A stretch of 64,000 bases of DNA. Origin: Staphylococcus roterodami (GTDB lineage Bacteria; Bacillota; Bacilli; Staphylococcales; Staphylococcaceae). Positions 8,842 to 18,591 of this stretch are shown here, piece by piece. A program made the translations under genes and the position numbers. Below the pieces are notes generated by a model, which saw only the letters and a program-made list of their open reading frames with translations, did no database searches and was not told the origin of the DNA. Location: NCBI GenBank assembly GCA_022493055.1, contig CP092781.1, forward strand, positions 2,604,001 through 2,668,000, given 5' to 3'. Numbering within the stretch: the first letter of the stretch is position 1; each line of letters opens with the position of its first letter.

Positions 8842-9801
8842 TTAACGCTTCGTATTAAATGGTCTTATTTCTGATTCTATATACTCTCTTTTATTTTCTA
8901 AAAACGGTGGCAACGATAAACCTTCACCTAATGTTTCATAAGGTTCATCTTCCATAAATCCTGGTCCATCTGTTGAAATTTCTATTAAAATATGACCAAC
9001 ACGTGCATATAATGCTTCAAAATAGAAACGATTAACGATACCTGAATTATTAATACCTACCTCTTTGTATTTCGTTGCCCACGTATTTAATGCATCATGA
9101 TTTTTCACACGAAATGACACATGATGTACCTCACCATAACCTTGACGAGCTGCTGGCCCTTTGTCATCCTTGATTAAGATTACTTGGCCACCATTGCCGC
9201 CTTCACCAACTTCAAGTAATGCGACATTATCATCATGCTCAATAGTTGTCATACCGTAAACAGTTTCTAAAATATTTTTAAAGTCATCAAAATAACTTAC
9301 TTTAATTTCAATTGGACCTAATCCGTAAATCGCTTTATCTTCTGGCACCGGTCCATTCTTCCATGGCACACCAGGTGCTACACCTTCATTTAACTCATCT
9401 GAAATTAATTGATACACTTGGCCATCTACTTCTTCAAATGGCAATACTTTTTTACCAAATAGTTCTTGAATACCTTCGTGTTTGACACCAAACTCATCAA
9501 AGCGCTGTTCATAATATGTTAATGCGTCATCGTTAGGCACTCTAAAAGACGGTCTTGTAATAGAATTTGTACCAGCCTGCCCTTTAGGAATATCTGGGAA
9601 ATCGAAGAATGTCATATCTGTACCTGCTGAACCTACATCATCTGCAAAAAATGTATGATACGTATAAATATCATCTTGATTGACTGTCTTTTTAACTAAA
9701 CGCATGCCTAATACTTCTGTAAAAAATTTATAATTACGTTCTGCATCATCTGTCATTGCTGTTACATGGTGAATACCTAATAGTTCATGATTATTTGTCA
9801 T
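8842..9801 (-). CDS. mhqE: MhqE-type ring-cleaving dioxygenase (glyoxalase/VOC superfamily)
   Basis: Protein of 319 aa with two VOC halves. Likely metal ligands are the His pair in LLGIHHVTAMT (N-terminus) and EVHHVSFRV (start of the second half), and the Glu in HILIEISTDGPGF near residue 275. In S. aureus and B. subtilis this family is induced by methylhydroquinone and other quinones and is thought to open or detoxify the ring. Its gene lies between mhqR and mhqD on the same strand. A palindrome ahead of it, separate from the one before mhqR, suggests it can be controlled independently of read-through. Confidence 0.9.
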   Translation of the reverse strand: MTNNHELLGIHHVTAMTDDAERNYKFFTEVLGMRLVKKTVNQDDIYTYHTFFADDVGSAGTDMTFFDFPDIPKGQAGTNSITRPSFRVPNDDALTYYEQRFDEFGVKHEGIQELFGKKVLPFEEVDGQVYQLISDELNEGVAPGVPWKNGPVPEDKAIYGLGPIEIKVSYFDDFKNILETVYGMTTIEHDDNVALLEVGEGGNGGQVILIKDDKGPAARQGYGEVHHVSFRVKNHDALNTWATKYKEVGINNSGIVNRFYFEALYARVGHILIEISTDGPGFMEDEPYETLGEGLSLPPFLENKREYIESEIRPFNTKR

Positions 9802-9835
9802 TTTATATACCCTCTTTGTCTTTTTAGTATATTTG

Positions 9836-9849
9836 TCTCGAAACCGAGA
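9836..9849. promoter_or_regulatory. Operator-like inverted repeat upstream of mhqE
   Basis: TCTCGAAACCGAGA is a near-perfect palindrome in the 77-bp mhqR-mhqE gap, sharing the TCTCGA core with the repeat upstream of mhqR. It is a likely second MhqR site. Confidence 0.6.
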
Positions 9850-9878
9850 TATTTTAATGTAAATTTTTAGTGCACGCC

Positions 9879-10334
<456 letters not shown>

Positions 10335-10354
10335 TTATTTCGATTTCGAGATAA
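10335..10354. promoter_or_regulatory. MhqR operator upstream of mhqR
   Basis: TTATTTCGA-TT-TCGAGATAA is a 9-2-9 inverted repeat with one mismatch, 22 bp ahead of the mhqR start. It has the form expected for the published MhqR 9-9 bp operator. Confidence 0.75.
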
Positions 10355-10541
10355 ATTATATAGGTGAATTGATTTAATGTCAAGATACGTGTTTTCATCT
10401 TTATTTCAAACTGCGCTTAATTAAAATAACTGCTTGTACCAGAGTCAATGTCGTCACATGACTGTCATGCACCTTTGACTTCGTTTAAGTTAAAATAGAA
10501 TAGGGAAACATTATAATCAATCATGATAGGAGTTGATATGT

Positions 10542-10826
10542 ATGAGTAACCTTGAAATCAAACAAGGCGAGAACAAATTCTATATTGGTGATGATGAAAA
10601 TAATGCTTTAGCTGAAATCACATACCATTTTGTGGATAATAATGAAATTAACATTGATCATACAGGCGTATCTGATGAACTTGGTGGTCAAGGTGTTGGC
10701 AAAAAACTAGTTAAAGCAGTTGTTGAACACGCTCGAGAAAATAATTTGAAAATTATTGCCTCATGTTCATTTGCCAAACATATGTTAGAAAAAGAAGATT
10801 CATATCAAGATTTATATTTTGGTTAA
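10542..10826 (+). CDS. Small GNAT-fold N-acetyltransferase (YjdJ-like)
   Basis: Minimal GCN5-related acetyltransferase domain of 94 aa, much shorter than typical GNAT enzymes (about 150 aa). The acetyl-CoA pyrophosphate loop is LGGQGVGKKLV (about residues 48-58), preceded by the beta-strand NEINIDHTGV. ATG 10542 has AGGAG 9 nt upstream; the earlier TTG 10533 overlaps that site. The family (YjdJ/Gtt1-like COG2388) has solved structures from S. aureus but no firm substrate. It is a single-gene unit with its own terminator. Confidence 0.85.
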   Translation: MSNLEIKQGENKFYIGDDENNALAEITYHFVDNNEINIDHTGVSDELGGQGVGKKLVKAVVEHARENNLKIIASCSFAKHMLEKEDSYQDLYFG

Positions 10827-10835
10827 ATTAATTTT

Positions 10836-10868
10836 GCGATGGTGCAACTGTGCCATCGCTTTTTATTT
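10836..10868 (+). terminator. Terminator after the small GNAT gene
   Basis: Arms GCGATGG and CCATCGC, followed by TTTTTATTTG. Confidence 0.85.
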
Positions 10869-10999
10869 GTTCGCATCAATATAAAATTGCAAAACGACTA
10901 GTTATTTTGCATTTCAAACTTTATGCTATCAATTCATTTTCTTTTCTGGTATACTTTTTATACCAACTTATAGAAAAATAGAAAACGAGGCGATGCATA

Positions 11000-11806
11000 A
11001 TGGCATTTCACGATAAAACAGCAACACAAGTGACAAACATTGAACTGAACGTAAGAGACTTAGAATTGATGACAACATTTTACAAAAACATTTTAGGACT
11101 ATCAGTTAAAAGTTCTGACGATAACACAACCGTATTATCAGTTGGTAATGGTGGCCACACACTAACGTTGCATTTATTAGAAGACGGCCGTCAGACTTCC
11201 CCACGTGAAGCAGGGCTATTTCATATAGCATTTTTATTACCAACTACTGAGGATTTAGCTAACTTCTTATATTTTGTGGCACAAAAACATATGGGCATTG
11301 GCGCTGGTGATCATTTAGTCAGTGAAGCTTTATATTTCAACGACCCCGAAGGTAATGGTATTGAAGTCTATCGCGATAGACCTTCATCTTCATGGGAATG
11401 GCAAAATGGCAAAGTAAAAATGGATACTTTAGAAGTTGATAGCCAAACTTTATTAACACATCGTACTGATGAAGGTTGGCAAGGAATGCCAGCAAAAGGC
11501 ATGATTGGGCACTTACATTTAAAAACACATGATTTGGACGCAGCATATCAATGTTACATTGAACAATTAGGATTCCAACATGTGTCTGATTTTCCACGAG
11601 CGCTATTTATGTCGACGAATCATTATCACCATCATATTGCTGCTAATACTTGGCAATCTAATCAAGCAAGACAAAACAATGCACAAAGTTATGGATTAAC
11701 ACATGTTGATATTTATCAACCCGACGCCTCAACACATACATTTACGGCACCAGAAGGGTTTGACATCACAGTTCATTCAAATACTGACCTTGTTCCAGAA
11801 AAATAA
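11000..11806 (+). CDS. Two-domain VOC (glyoxalase-fold) dioxygenase-like protein
   Basis: Protein of 268 aa with two vicinal-oxygen-chelate modules: residues 12-125 (VTNIELNVRDL...GNGIEVYRDRP) and 165-260 (GHLHLKTHDL onward). It resembles CatE-type catechol-2,3-dioxygenases, with candidate metal ligands H in LFHIAF, E in GIEVYRD and H in IGHLHLK. GAGG sits 9 nt before ATG 11000. It is near, but not in, the mhq operon. A role in aromatic or quinone detoxification is plausible from the fold but not shown. Confidence 0.78.
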   Translation: MAFHDKTATQVTNIELNVRDLELMTTFYKNILGLSVKSSDDNTTVLSVGNGGHTLTLHLLEDGRQTSPREAGLFHIAFLLPTTEDLANFLYFVAQKHMGIGAGDHLVSEALYFNDPEGNGIEVYRDRPSSSWEWQNGKVKMDTLEVDSQTLLTHRTDEGWQGMPAKGMIGHLHLKTHDLDAAYQCYIEQLGFQHVSDFPRALFMSTNHYHHHIAANTWQSNQARQNNAQSYGLTHVDIYQPDASTHTFTAPEGFDITVHSNTDLVPEK

Positions 11807-11840
11807 TCATCCATACTTTATTAATACAATTTTTTCACGC

Positions 11841-11882
11841 AAAAGCCTGCGATTCATTTATATGAACGCAGGCTTTTATTAT
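11841..11882. terminator. Bidirectional terminator between VOC and nitroreductase genes
   Basis: Arms AAAAGCCTGCG and CGCAGGCTTTT with an extra inner TTCAT/ATGAA pairing, between convergent genes. T-rich flanks lie on both sides. Confidence 0.8.
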
Positions 11883-11926
11883 TGCTATGTTTTAAAATTT
11901 ATATATTTAGACATACTGTATACTAA

Positions 11927-12598
11927 TTAGTCTCTAGGTCCAACCCATTCAATGACATCTTCATATGCTTGACGTGTTTTATTTTTCGGTGGATTTTGTT
12001 GTCTGTAACCAAATGCGACCATCACTGATAAACCAAATTGATTAGTATCTAAGATGCCTTTATTCGCTAAAATATCTGTTACTGTATCCAGACTAAAACC
12101 TTCCATAGGACATGAATCTATACCTAACAATGCGGCTGTCGTCATCATATTGCCTAATGCGATATACGTTTGTTTACTTGACCAGTCATACAACGCTTGT
12201 TCATTATCACTAATATGGAAGTCCGCTTGGAAAGCATCAAATTTTTGTTCAACAGCTGGAATCGTTTCTGCTTCATATTTTTTAATATCTCGTAACATAT
12301 GTTGCACATACGGTGATCTTGACGTTACATTTTTTCGCGCAAAAATTAACACAAAATGGCTCGCTGTATCTAATTGTTTCGCTGCGCCCCAACTGTGCGC
12401 TTTTAATTCATCACGTAACGCTTGATCTTGAATCACGACAAACTTCCAAGGTTCTAACCCAAGAGAACTTGGAGACAATCTACCTGACTCTAATATTGTT
12501 TCAAAATCTTCTTTCGAAACTTTCTTTTGTGGATCGAATTGCTTAGTCGCATGTCTGAAATGAAATGCATCCATAATTGTTTGATTCATATTGCTCAT
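11927..12598 (-). CDS. NAD(P)H nitroreductase family flavoprotein
   Basis: FMN-dependent oxidoreductase of about 223 aa (NfsB/FRase I group). The N-terminal FMN-binding pattern [12 protein letters not shown] is followed by [16 protein letters not shown], and the C-terminal part has DSCPMEGFS. Such enzymes reduce nitroaromatics, quinones or flavins with NAD(P)H. I start at the ATG coding MSNMNQ (12598) because GGAGG lies 9 nt before it; the 17 codons further upstream have no ribosome site. It is a single gene, and its physiological substrate cannot be told from sequence. Confidence 0.88.
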   Translation of the reverse strand: MSNMNQTIMDAFHFRHATKQFDPQKKVSKEDFETILESGRLSPSSLGLEPWKFVVIQDQALRDELKAHSWGAAKQLDTASHFVLIFARKNVTSRSPYVQHMLRDIKKYEAETIPAVEQKFDAFQADFHISDNEQALYDWSSKQTYIALGNMMTTAALLGIDSCPMEGFSLDTVTDILANKGILDTNQFGLSVMVAFGYRQQNPPKNKTRQAYEDVIEWVGPRD

Positions 12599-12867
12599 TG
12601 AACATAGCCTCCGATTTTTATATTTATTGCTATACAAATTATACTTCATGTTTTAAAAAGTCTAAAGTAATCCGTTTAGAATCTATTATAACTTGTGTAC
12701 ACGTTATAGGTTTTCTACAATTAAACACGTTTTTGAATTTTGGAAAATTTAGTGTTATAATATATTTGTGATATTTTTCACAATTAAATTGTAGCGTGAT
12801 TTTAATGTGCATGACCTTTAATTTCACTCATTTACTTTTCAATCTTTTAAAAGCGAGGTTTTTAATA

Positions 12868-13860
12868 ATGATAAAAATTATGTTCTTTGGTACGCGTGAT
12901 TATGAGAAAGAGATGGCATTAAATTGGGGGAAAAAGAATAACGTCGAAGTAACTACTTCTAAAGAGCTATTATCAAGTGCTACTGTCGATCAATTAAAAG
13001 ATTACGATGGCGTAACTACAATGCAATTTGGTAAGTTAGAAAATGACGTTTATCCTAAATTAGAATCTTACGGTATTAAACAAATTGCACAACGTACTGC
13101 TGGATTTGATATGTATGATTTAGATTTAGCTAAAAAACACAATATTGTGATATCTAACGTTCCAAGTTATTCACCTGAAACAATTGCAGAGTATTCTGTT
13201 TCTATCGCCCTACAATTAGTGCGTCGCTTCCCAGATATTGAACGCCGTGTACAAGCACATGATTTTACTTGGCAAGCAGAAATCATGTCTAAACCAGTTA
13301 AAAATATGACTGTTGCAATTATCGGTACTGGTCGTATCGGTGCTGCTACAGCTAAAATATATGCAGGATTTGGTGCTACAATTACAGCTTATGACGCTTA
13401 TCCTAATAAAGATTTAGACTTTTTAACATACAAAGATAGTGTTAAAGAAGCTATTAAAGATGCTGATATTATTTCTTTACATGTTCCAGCGAACAAAGAA
13501 AGCTATCATTTATTCGATAAAGCTATGTTTGATCATGTGAAAAAAGGTGCAATCTTAGTTAACGCAGCACGTGGTGCAGTCATCAATACACCTGATTTAA
13601 TCGCTGCAGTGAACGATGGTACTTTGTTAGGTGCTGCGATTGATACTTATGAAAATGAAGCAGCATACTTCACAAATGACTGGACTAATAAAGACATTGA
13701 CGATAAAACATTATTAGAGTTAATCGAACATGAAAGAATTTTAGTAACACCACATATTGCTTTCTTCTCTGATGAAGCAGTACAAAACCTTGTTGAAGGT
13801 GGTTTAAACGCAGCATTATCTGTCATTAACACTGGTACATGTGAAACACGTTTAAATTAA
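12868..13860 (+). CDS. ddh: D-lactate dehydrogenase (D-2-hydroxyacid dehydrogenase)
   Basis: NAD-dependent enzyme of 330 aa interconverting pyruvate and D-lactate. The Rossmann motif is [21 protein letters not shown] near residues 150-170. The catalytic Arg lies in NAARGAVI, the Glu in AIDTYENE and the His in VTPHIAFFS. The length equals the Lactobacillus/S. aureus D-LDH family. GAGG lies upstream of ATG 12868; a longer frame to 12796 lacks a site. A second homologue of 332 aa is encoded at 52762-53760. D-lactate formation balances NADH in fermentation, especially under nitrosative stress or lack of oxygen. Confidence 0.9.
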   Translation: MIKIMFFGTRDYEKEMALNWGKKNNVEVTTSKELLSSATVDQLKDYDGVTTMQFGKLENDVYPKLESYGIKQIAQRTAGFDMYDLDLAKKHNIVISNVPSYSPETIAEYSVSIALQLVRRFPDIERRVQAHDFTWQAEIMSKPVKNMTVAIIGTGRIGAATAKIYAGFGATITAYDAYPNKDLDFLTYKDSVKEAIKDADIISLHVPANKESYHLFDKAMFDHVKKGAILVNAARGAVINTPDLIAAVNDGTLLGAAIDTYENEAAYFTNDWTNKDIDDKTLLELIEHERILVTPHIAFFSDEAVQNLVEGGLNAALSVINTGTCETRLN

Positions 13861-13869
13861 TATATATTT

Positions 13870-13910
13870 AAAAGCAAAGGCGCGCCATGTGCCTTTGCTT
13901 TTTATTTTGT
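13870..13910 (+). terminator. ddh terminator
   Basis: Arms AAAGCAAAGGC and GCCTTTGCTTT followed by TTATTTTG. Confidence 0.88.
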
Positions 13911-14106
13911 TTATCTGTATCAAAATCGGTTTGATTAAAATCCGCATTATTTTATCATCTATTTAAATGATTGTAGTGCACTTATTTTACTATGGCATTA
14001 TTGCATAACCTGTTTGAGATATATTAATATTTGATGATTCGTATTCAAAGTTTTCATTTAACATGTATTTAGTATCATGATAGCCGCTTCATTGATGATG
14101 TGCTAC

Positions 14107-14907
14107 CTACTTGTTCAATACTTCTTGTTCGATAATTGTTAAAACACCTTGCTTATCGTTACTTGGAGCGACAGCCGAGGCAATATTGAACAATTCTTCA
14201 TCATGACTATTTTCCATCACATAACTATGCTTAGAGAACGCAAGCATATCTTTATCATTATTCGCATCTCCGAAGGCCATGAGCTCTGAAGGAGACATTC
14301 CCCATTTATCTAACAATCGTTTTAAAGCCTGTCCTTTAGTCATGTTTGGCATAATAATATCAATACTATCGTGCCCACTTGAGACAAGTTTAATATCATT
14401 GCTGAATTGCGTCGCTACTTCTTCGTCAACTTTCGGATGCGTCTCACGATTAATATTAAATGCTATTTTGACATAATCATCCTCAGGTAATTGTTGTAGA
14501 CTGTCAATTTCTTTTAACTGATGATAATAAAATCTCGTATCTTCTTTAAATGCTTCAGAAGTACGTTTCAAAATATACGCGCTTTTCAAACCACAGATGA
14601 CGAGTTGATCAATACCTTGGTTCATATTTAAGTAATCGACAACTTGTTGAAACACCTGACGATTAAAGCTTTTATAATTATATAACTCATTGCCTTTATA
14701 AATAACTGCACCATTTTCAGAAATAAAATACATATCTCTGTCCCCGAAAATAGACTTCAACTTCGCATATTGATTACCACTCGCAGCAATAAATGTAATA
14801 TCTCTATTTCTAAGTTCAGTAAAAATCGCTTCAAATCTAGGTTTATCGTATGTCTTTTTCGAATCTAAAAACGTCCCGTCCATATCTACCGCAATAGCCT
14901 TAACCAT
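14107..14907 (-). CDS. HAD-superfamily phosphatase (Cof type)
   Basis: Cytoplasmic sugar- or nucleotide-phosphatase of about 266 aa. Motif I is AVDMDGTFLD at residues 5-14 (nucleophile D7). Motif II is the T/S in FIAASGN, and motifs III/IV are K in KGQALKRLLDKWG and FGDANNDKDML. The C2-type cap between motifs II and III places it in the Cof/YwpJ group with broad substrates such as phosphosugars or FMN. ATG 14907 has GGAGG about 7 nt upstream; the 24 upstream codons are not needed. It is an isolated gene. Confidence 0.88.
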   Translation of the reverse strand: MVKAIAVDMDGTFLDSKKTYDKPRFEAIFTELRNRDITFIAASGNQYAKLKSIFGDRDMYFISENGAVIYKGNELYNYKSFNRQVFQQVVDYLNMNQGIDQLVICGLKSAYILKRTSEAFKEDTRFYYHQLKEIDSLQQLPEDDYVKIAFNINRETHPKVDEEVATQFSNDIKLVSSGHDSIDIIMPNMTKGQALKRLLDKWGMSPSELMAFGDANNDKDMLAFSKHSYVMENSHDEELFNIASAVAPSNDKQGVLTIIEQEVLNK

Positions 14908-15085
14908 GATTATCCTCCTCATTGCTCTTTTAGTCGTCTTCATTATATCCATCTCATGACAAGCAATGAAGTTTGTCATACCACAATGAACCTATATTCA
15001 CATTTTGAAATTGCTTTCATATATGCAAAACATATTACACTGGATATAGCATTCAGAGGCGCACACAAATTTCAGAATATTGTAA

Positions 15086-15134
15086 AAATATAACGTTATA
15101 TTTATCATTTGGACAAAATATAGTGTGATATACT
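15086..15134 (+). promoter_or_regulatory. 18-bp palindrome and extended -10 ahead of an ABC pair
   Basis: AAATATAACGTTATATTT (15086-15103) is a perfect palindrome. It lies about 25 bp upstream of an extended -10, TGATATACT (15126-15134). The placement suits a dimeric regulator of the ABC genes at 15228. No cognate regulator is adjacent. Confidence 0.45.
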
Positions 15135-15227
15135 AATTTATAACATTTATACATAATGCGAAAGAATTTTTAAAAATATAATTAAATGTCAGTGTAATAA
15201 ATCCCTTTATACATAGGAGTTGTATAC

Positions 15228-15863
15228 ATGAAACTAAATAACTATTCTTTAAAAGTTAAAAACAAACAACTAGTTGACAATTGTGATTTAAATTTCTATC
15301 TTGGTCAGATTAATCACATTGTTGGTAAAAATGGTGTGGGAAAATCTTTATTAGCTAAAGATTTCTTACTAAATAATAGTGGAAATATTCCTAAGTCCAT
15401 TTCTCAAAATGTAACCTTAATATCAAGTTCATCAAATATTCCTAATGATATAACAAAAGATTTTTTATTATCATTGTTAAAATCAAAATTTAATAACAAT
15501 CGACAAACCTTCGATAAGATTTATAACATACTAAACATCGAAGCAATACCGTCTAACGTACTATTAAAAAACTTGAGTGATGGTCAAAAACAAAAGCTTA
15601 AATTATTAAGTTTCTTATTGGAAGATCATGATTTAATTATATTAGATGAAATTACAAACGCTTTAGACAAGAAAACAGTTAATGAAATTTATGAATTTTT
15701 AAATGATTTTATTCAAAGCCATCAAACTAAAACTATTATCAATATTACACATAATTTATCCGATTTAAGTGCTTTGCCGGGTAAATACTTTATTTTTAAA
15801 GACCTTCAAATAGAAGAGTACCAATCAAAAGAAGAAGTCATAAATGATTACATTAATTTATAA
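15228..15863 (+). CDS. Small ABC transporter ATP-binding protein
   Basis: ATPase of 211 aa, at the short end for the family. Walker A is GKNGVGKSLL (about 33-42), signature LSDGQKQKLKLL, Walker B LIILDEITNALD and switch histidine NITHNLSD. The Walker B has the D-E pair, so hydrolysis should be possible. A ribosome site AGGAG precedes ATG 15228. It is paired with the membrane protein at 15878. It resembles lantibiotic-immunity ATPases in size and low conservation, but no bacteriocin genes are present. The substrate is unknown. Confidence 0.82.
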   Translation: MKLNNYSLKVKNKQLVDNCDLNFYLGQINHIVGKNGVGKSLLAKDFLLNNSGNIPKSISQNVTLISSSSNIPNDITKDFLLSLLKSKFNNNRQTFDKIYNILNIEAIPSNVLLKNLSDGQKQKLKLLSFLLEDHDLIILDEITNALDKKTVNEIYEFLNDFIQSHQTKTIINITHNLSDLSALPGKYFIFKDLQIEEYQSKEEVINDYINL

Positions 15864-15877
15864 TTGAGGTGTCCACT

Positions 15878-16600
15878 TTGAAATTAGAATTTAAAAAAAG
15901 TATTTCCAATAAAATTATTTACACGCTTGGTGTGCTATTCATATTCCTTTTCTTACTTGGGTATTTTTTACCAATAGGTATAGACAAAGTTAAAAATTTA
16001 AGCTATAGCCAGTTTTTCTTCAGTTCATATACTGTTGCAACGCAATTAGGGTTCTTACTATTTTCATTTGTTATTGCATATTTTATTAATAAAGAGTATT
16101 CGAATAAAAATATCCTGTTTTATAAATTGATTGGCGATAATATCTTTACCTTCTTCTATAAAAAGGTAGCAGTGTTATTTTTTGAATGTTTAGTGTTCAT
16201 AATTCTAAGTATCACAATTATTTCAATAATATATTCGGATTTCTCACATTACTTACTATTAATAATCTTATTTTCACTCGTTATCTTACAATATATCTTA
16301 GTTGTTGGAACGATTAGTATGGTTTCACCTAACATTTTAATCAGCTTAGGAATCAGCATTGTATATTGGATTGGTTCAGTCATCTTAGTTGCCATTAATA
16401 AAAATATATTTGGTATCGTTGCTCCATTTGAGGCGAGCAACACGATGTATCGTGCCATAGAAAAAATATTGAATAACGAGTCAACATTTATATGTCCTAC
16501 TGAAATTATAAATACAGTATCATTCTTCGTTCTTCTACTTATAGTTAATACTATTGTCTTATTACTAAGTAGAAAGAGATGGTTGAAAATCGGTATGTAG
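15878..16600 (+). CDS. ABC-2-like permease subunit
   Basis: Hydrophobic protein of about 240 aa with six predicted helices, beginning LKLEFKKSISNKIIYTLGVLF and ending with a helix followed by SRKRWLKIGM. I start at TTG 15878, which has GAGG (15866-15869) 8 nt upstream; the GTG at 15869 overlaps that site. The gap to the ATPase stop is 14 bp, so the two are one operon. Sequence similarity to named families is low by eye. The role is inferred from the partner ATPase. Confidence 0.78.
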   Translation: MKLEFKKSISNKIIYTLGVLFIFLFLLGYFLPIGIDKVKNLSYSQFFFSSYTVATQLGFLLFSFVIAYFINKEYSNKNILFYKLIGDNIFTFFYKKVAVLFFECLVFIILSITIISIIYSDFSHYLLLIILFSLVILQYILVVGTISMVSPNILISLGISIVYWIGSVILVAINKNIFGIVAPFEASNTMYRAIEKILNNESTFICPTEIINTVSFFVLLLIVNTIVLLLSRKRWLKIGM

Positions 16601-16605
16601 TACAT

Positions 16606-16641
16606 AAAAAGGAGCGGCATCCATTGTCGCTCCTTTTTATT
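16606..16641 (+). terminator. Terminator of the second ABC pair
   Basis: Arms AAAAAGGAGCG and CGCTCCTTTTT. Confidence 0.88.
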
Positions 16642-16693
16642 ATATATTTTTACAATCTCCACCAATGACACGTCGTCAATGTTACCTCACACC

Positions 16694-16728
16694 AAACAAA
16701 AAAACAGTCTCGCAATCAAGACTGTTTT
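16694..16728 (-). terminator. srtA terminator
   Basis: Minus strand: AAAACAGTCT/AGACTGTTTT, then a T run (16703-16695). Confidence 0.85.
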
Positions 16729-16761
16729 CCACTCAATATATTCATCCATTAGCGTAATGGA

Positions 16762-17382
16762 TTATTTGACTTCTGTAGCTACAAAGATTTTACGTTTTTC
16801 CCAAACGCCTGTCTTTTCATTGTAATCATCACAAGTAATTAATGTTAATTGTTTATCTTTACCTTTTTGTTCATCTAGAACTTCCACATCTGTAGGCTTA
16901 ACATCTCTTATACTTGTCATTTTATACTTACGTGTTTCATTACCAACTTTAAAGTACACCATACTACCTTTTTTGGCTGCTTTAAGATTTGTAAATTGAT
17001 AGTTCGGACGGTCAATGAAAGTGTGTCCTGCAATTGAAATATTTTGATCATCTAGTGATTCATTTTCTTCTGCAAAGCTTACACCTCTATTTAATTGTTC
17101 AGGTGTTGCTGGTCCTGGATATACTGGTTCTTTAATATCAGCATCTGGAATTTCAATATAGCCTGCCACTTTTGATTTATCTTTCGGAATCTGAGGTTTA
17201 GCTTGCTGCTTATTGTCTTTACTCGCCTGTTCTTTTACATTTTTATCATATTGTTCAATCTTTTCATCTTTATCTTTATCGTGAAGATAATTATCGATAT
17301 GTGGTTTAGCAAACAAATATGCTGCCACTAGGATAAGTACTACACCAGCGATTGTCATTAATCGATTTGTCCATTTTTTCAT
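16762..17382 (-). CDS. srtA: Sortase A, LPXTG transpeptidase
   Basis: Membrane-anchored class A sortase of 206 aa that cleaves LPXTG signals and attaches surface proteins (protein A, FnBPs, clumping factors and others) to the lipid II pentaglycine bridge. An N-terminal anchor (residues 7-25, LMTIAGVVLILVAAYLF) is followed by a charged linker. The beta-barrel domain begins near residue 60. The catalytic residues fall exactly at H120 (IAGHTF), C184 (LITCDDYN) and R197 (WEKRKI), the S. aureus numbering. It is a single gene with its own terminator, and none of its substrates are encoded nearby. Confidence 0.97.
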   Translation of the reverse strand: MKKWTNRLMTIAGVVLILVAAYLFAKPHIDNYLHDKDKDEKIEQYDKNVKEQASKDNKQQAKPQIPKDKSKVAGYIEIPDADIKEPVYPGPATPEQLNRGVSFAEENESLDDQNISIAGHTFIDRPNYQFTNLKAAKKGSMVYFKVGNETRKYKMTSIRDVKPTDVEVLDEQKGKDKQLTLITCDDYNEKTGVWEKRKIFVATEVK

Positions 17383-17575
17383 ACGTTAAGGCTCCTTTTA
17401 TACATTTCACAATGCCTATTAACATTTCATATAGTATACCATTAATTATAAAATGACTCATAGCAATTCATTTTATAATATTAAATTTGCACATATATTG
17501 TCACGTTAGATTTCATTACACATATTTGCATTCAAATAACGAAACGTTTTTAATACATATTAAGGGGGAATTATT

Positions 17576-18067
17576 ATGATTCGATGTGCTAAAAAAGAAG
17601 ATTTAAACACTATATTAGCGATATACAACGATGCCATTATTAATACAACAGCTGTTTATACTTATAAACCGCAAACCATAGACGAACGTATCGCATGGTT
17701 TGAAACGAAACAACGTAATCATGAGCCTATCTTTGTATTTGAGGAAAATGGAAGTGTATTAGGGTTTGCGACGTTCGGTTCGTTTAGACCTTGGCCAGCA
17801 TATCAATATACTATCGAGCATTCTATTTATGTCGATGCTTCAGCTAGAGGAAAAGGTATCGCTAGTCAATTATTACAGCGTTTAATTGTAGAGGCAAAAG
17901 CTAAAGGTTATCGTACACTTGTTGCTGGTATTGATGCTTCTAATGAAGCGAGTATTAAATTACATCAAAAATTCAATTTCAAGCATGCCGGCACACTAAC
18001 CAATGTAGGCTATAAATTTGATTACTGGTTAGATTTAGCTTTTTATGAATTAGATTTAAAAGACTAG
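17576..18067 (+). CDS. GNAT acetyltransferase (Pat/phosphinothricin-type)
   Basis: Acetyltransferase of 163 aa with a complete GNAT core. The acetyl-CoA loop is ARGKGIASQLL (about 97-107), with AGIDASNEASIKLHQKFNF as motif B and a C-terminal WLDLAFYELDL strand. Family members of this length acetylate phosphinothricin, methionine sulfone or other amino-acid analogues. RBS AAGGGGG precedes ATG 17576. The substrate is not determined here. It is convergent with the small membrane gene at 18215. Confidence 0.85.
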   Translation: MIRCAKKEDLNTILAIYNDAIINTTAVYTYKPQTIDERIAWFETKQRNHEPIFVFEENGSVLGFATFGSFRPWPAYQYTIEHSIYVDASARGKGIASQLLQRLIVEAKAKGYRTLVAGIDASNEASIKLHQKFNFKHAGTLTNVGYKFDYWLDLAFYELDLKD

Positions 18068-18153
18068 TAGTGTTTAAATCACATAATATAAACAAGACAA
18101 CCATGTTAATTCACTTAACATAACATGCCAACATATAAAACTATAAACTTCTC

Positions 18154-18188
18154 AGGGACAATTTACATCGTCCCTTTTATTTTTTCAT
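18154..18188 (+). terminator. Terminator after the Pat-type acetyltransferase
   Basis: Arms AGGGAC and GTCCCT, then TTTATTTTTT. Confidence 0.75.
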
Positions 18189-18214
18189 TTCAAATACTAT
18201 CCCATAGCTTTGAC

Positions 18215-18385
18215 TTAACGCTTTTTCTCAATAACAAAACGAATATAGTAAAACATGAAAACGATAATCATGCTGAGTGATAAAGATTTAAATAATAGAT
18301 TGACCCACGTTCCCTCAGTCGTATATCCATATGTAATCGTTGTGTTAATGATGAATGCTATAAAGATGATTGATAGTCTTAGCAT
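18215..18385 (-). CDS. Small hypothetical membrane protein (56 aa)
   Basis: Unrecognised gene on the minus strand beginning MLRLSIIFIAFI and ending RFVIEKKR. GGAG lies about 8 nt ahead of the ATG. It has two hydrophobic segments (residues 4-18 and 36-50) separated by TTEGTWVNLLFKS, so a two-helix hairpin with a basic C-terminal end is likely. An open frame on the opposite strand covers much of it but has no ribosome site and an unconvincing composition. Function unknown. It lies between a GNAT gene and the ISL3 insertion. Confidence 0.65.
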   Translation of the reverse strand: MLRLSIIFIAFIINTTITYGYTTEGTWVNLLFKSLSLSMIIVFMFYYIRFVIEKKR

Positions 18386-18493
18386 ATCATCACTCCTTTT
18401 AAGTTATTTTAGATATACGGGGGCGCTTTTGCAATCACTATTTTGATTAGAATGAATTTACCATAAATTTTTCAACTTCATCATAGATAATTA

Positions 18494-18533
18494 AGAAGCA
18501 TCTATCTGGTACTAATAATCCAGACAGATGCTT
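18494..18533. terminator. Hairpin that was probably the original sdaAA terminator
   Basis: Arms GAAGCATCTATCTGG and CCAGACAGATGCTTC (one mismatch). If the IS and one target copy are removed, this hairpin falls about 30 nt after the sdaAA stop. It lacks a clear T run, so terminator strength is uncertain. Confidence 0.5.
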
Positions 18534-18542
18534 CTTCATATC

Positions 18543-18550
18543 AATATTTC
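18543..18550. repeat. Target-site duplication of the ISL3 element, left copy
   Basis: AATATTTC, identical to 20049-20056 on the other side of the element. Eight bp is the usual ISL3 duplication length. Confidence 0.92.
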
Positions 18551-18591
18551 GGCTCTATGTCAAATTGGACTGATGAGTTCAATATCGGAAG

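Noticed and set aside
18255..18446. A 63-aa open frame on the plus strand
   Set aside because: No ribosome site. The opposite strand codes a more convincing small membrane protein with a ribosome site.
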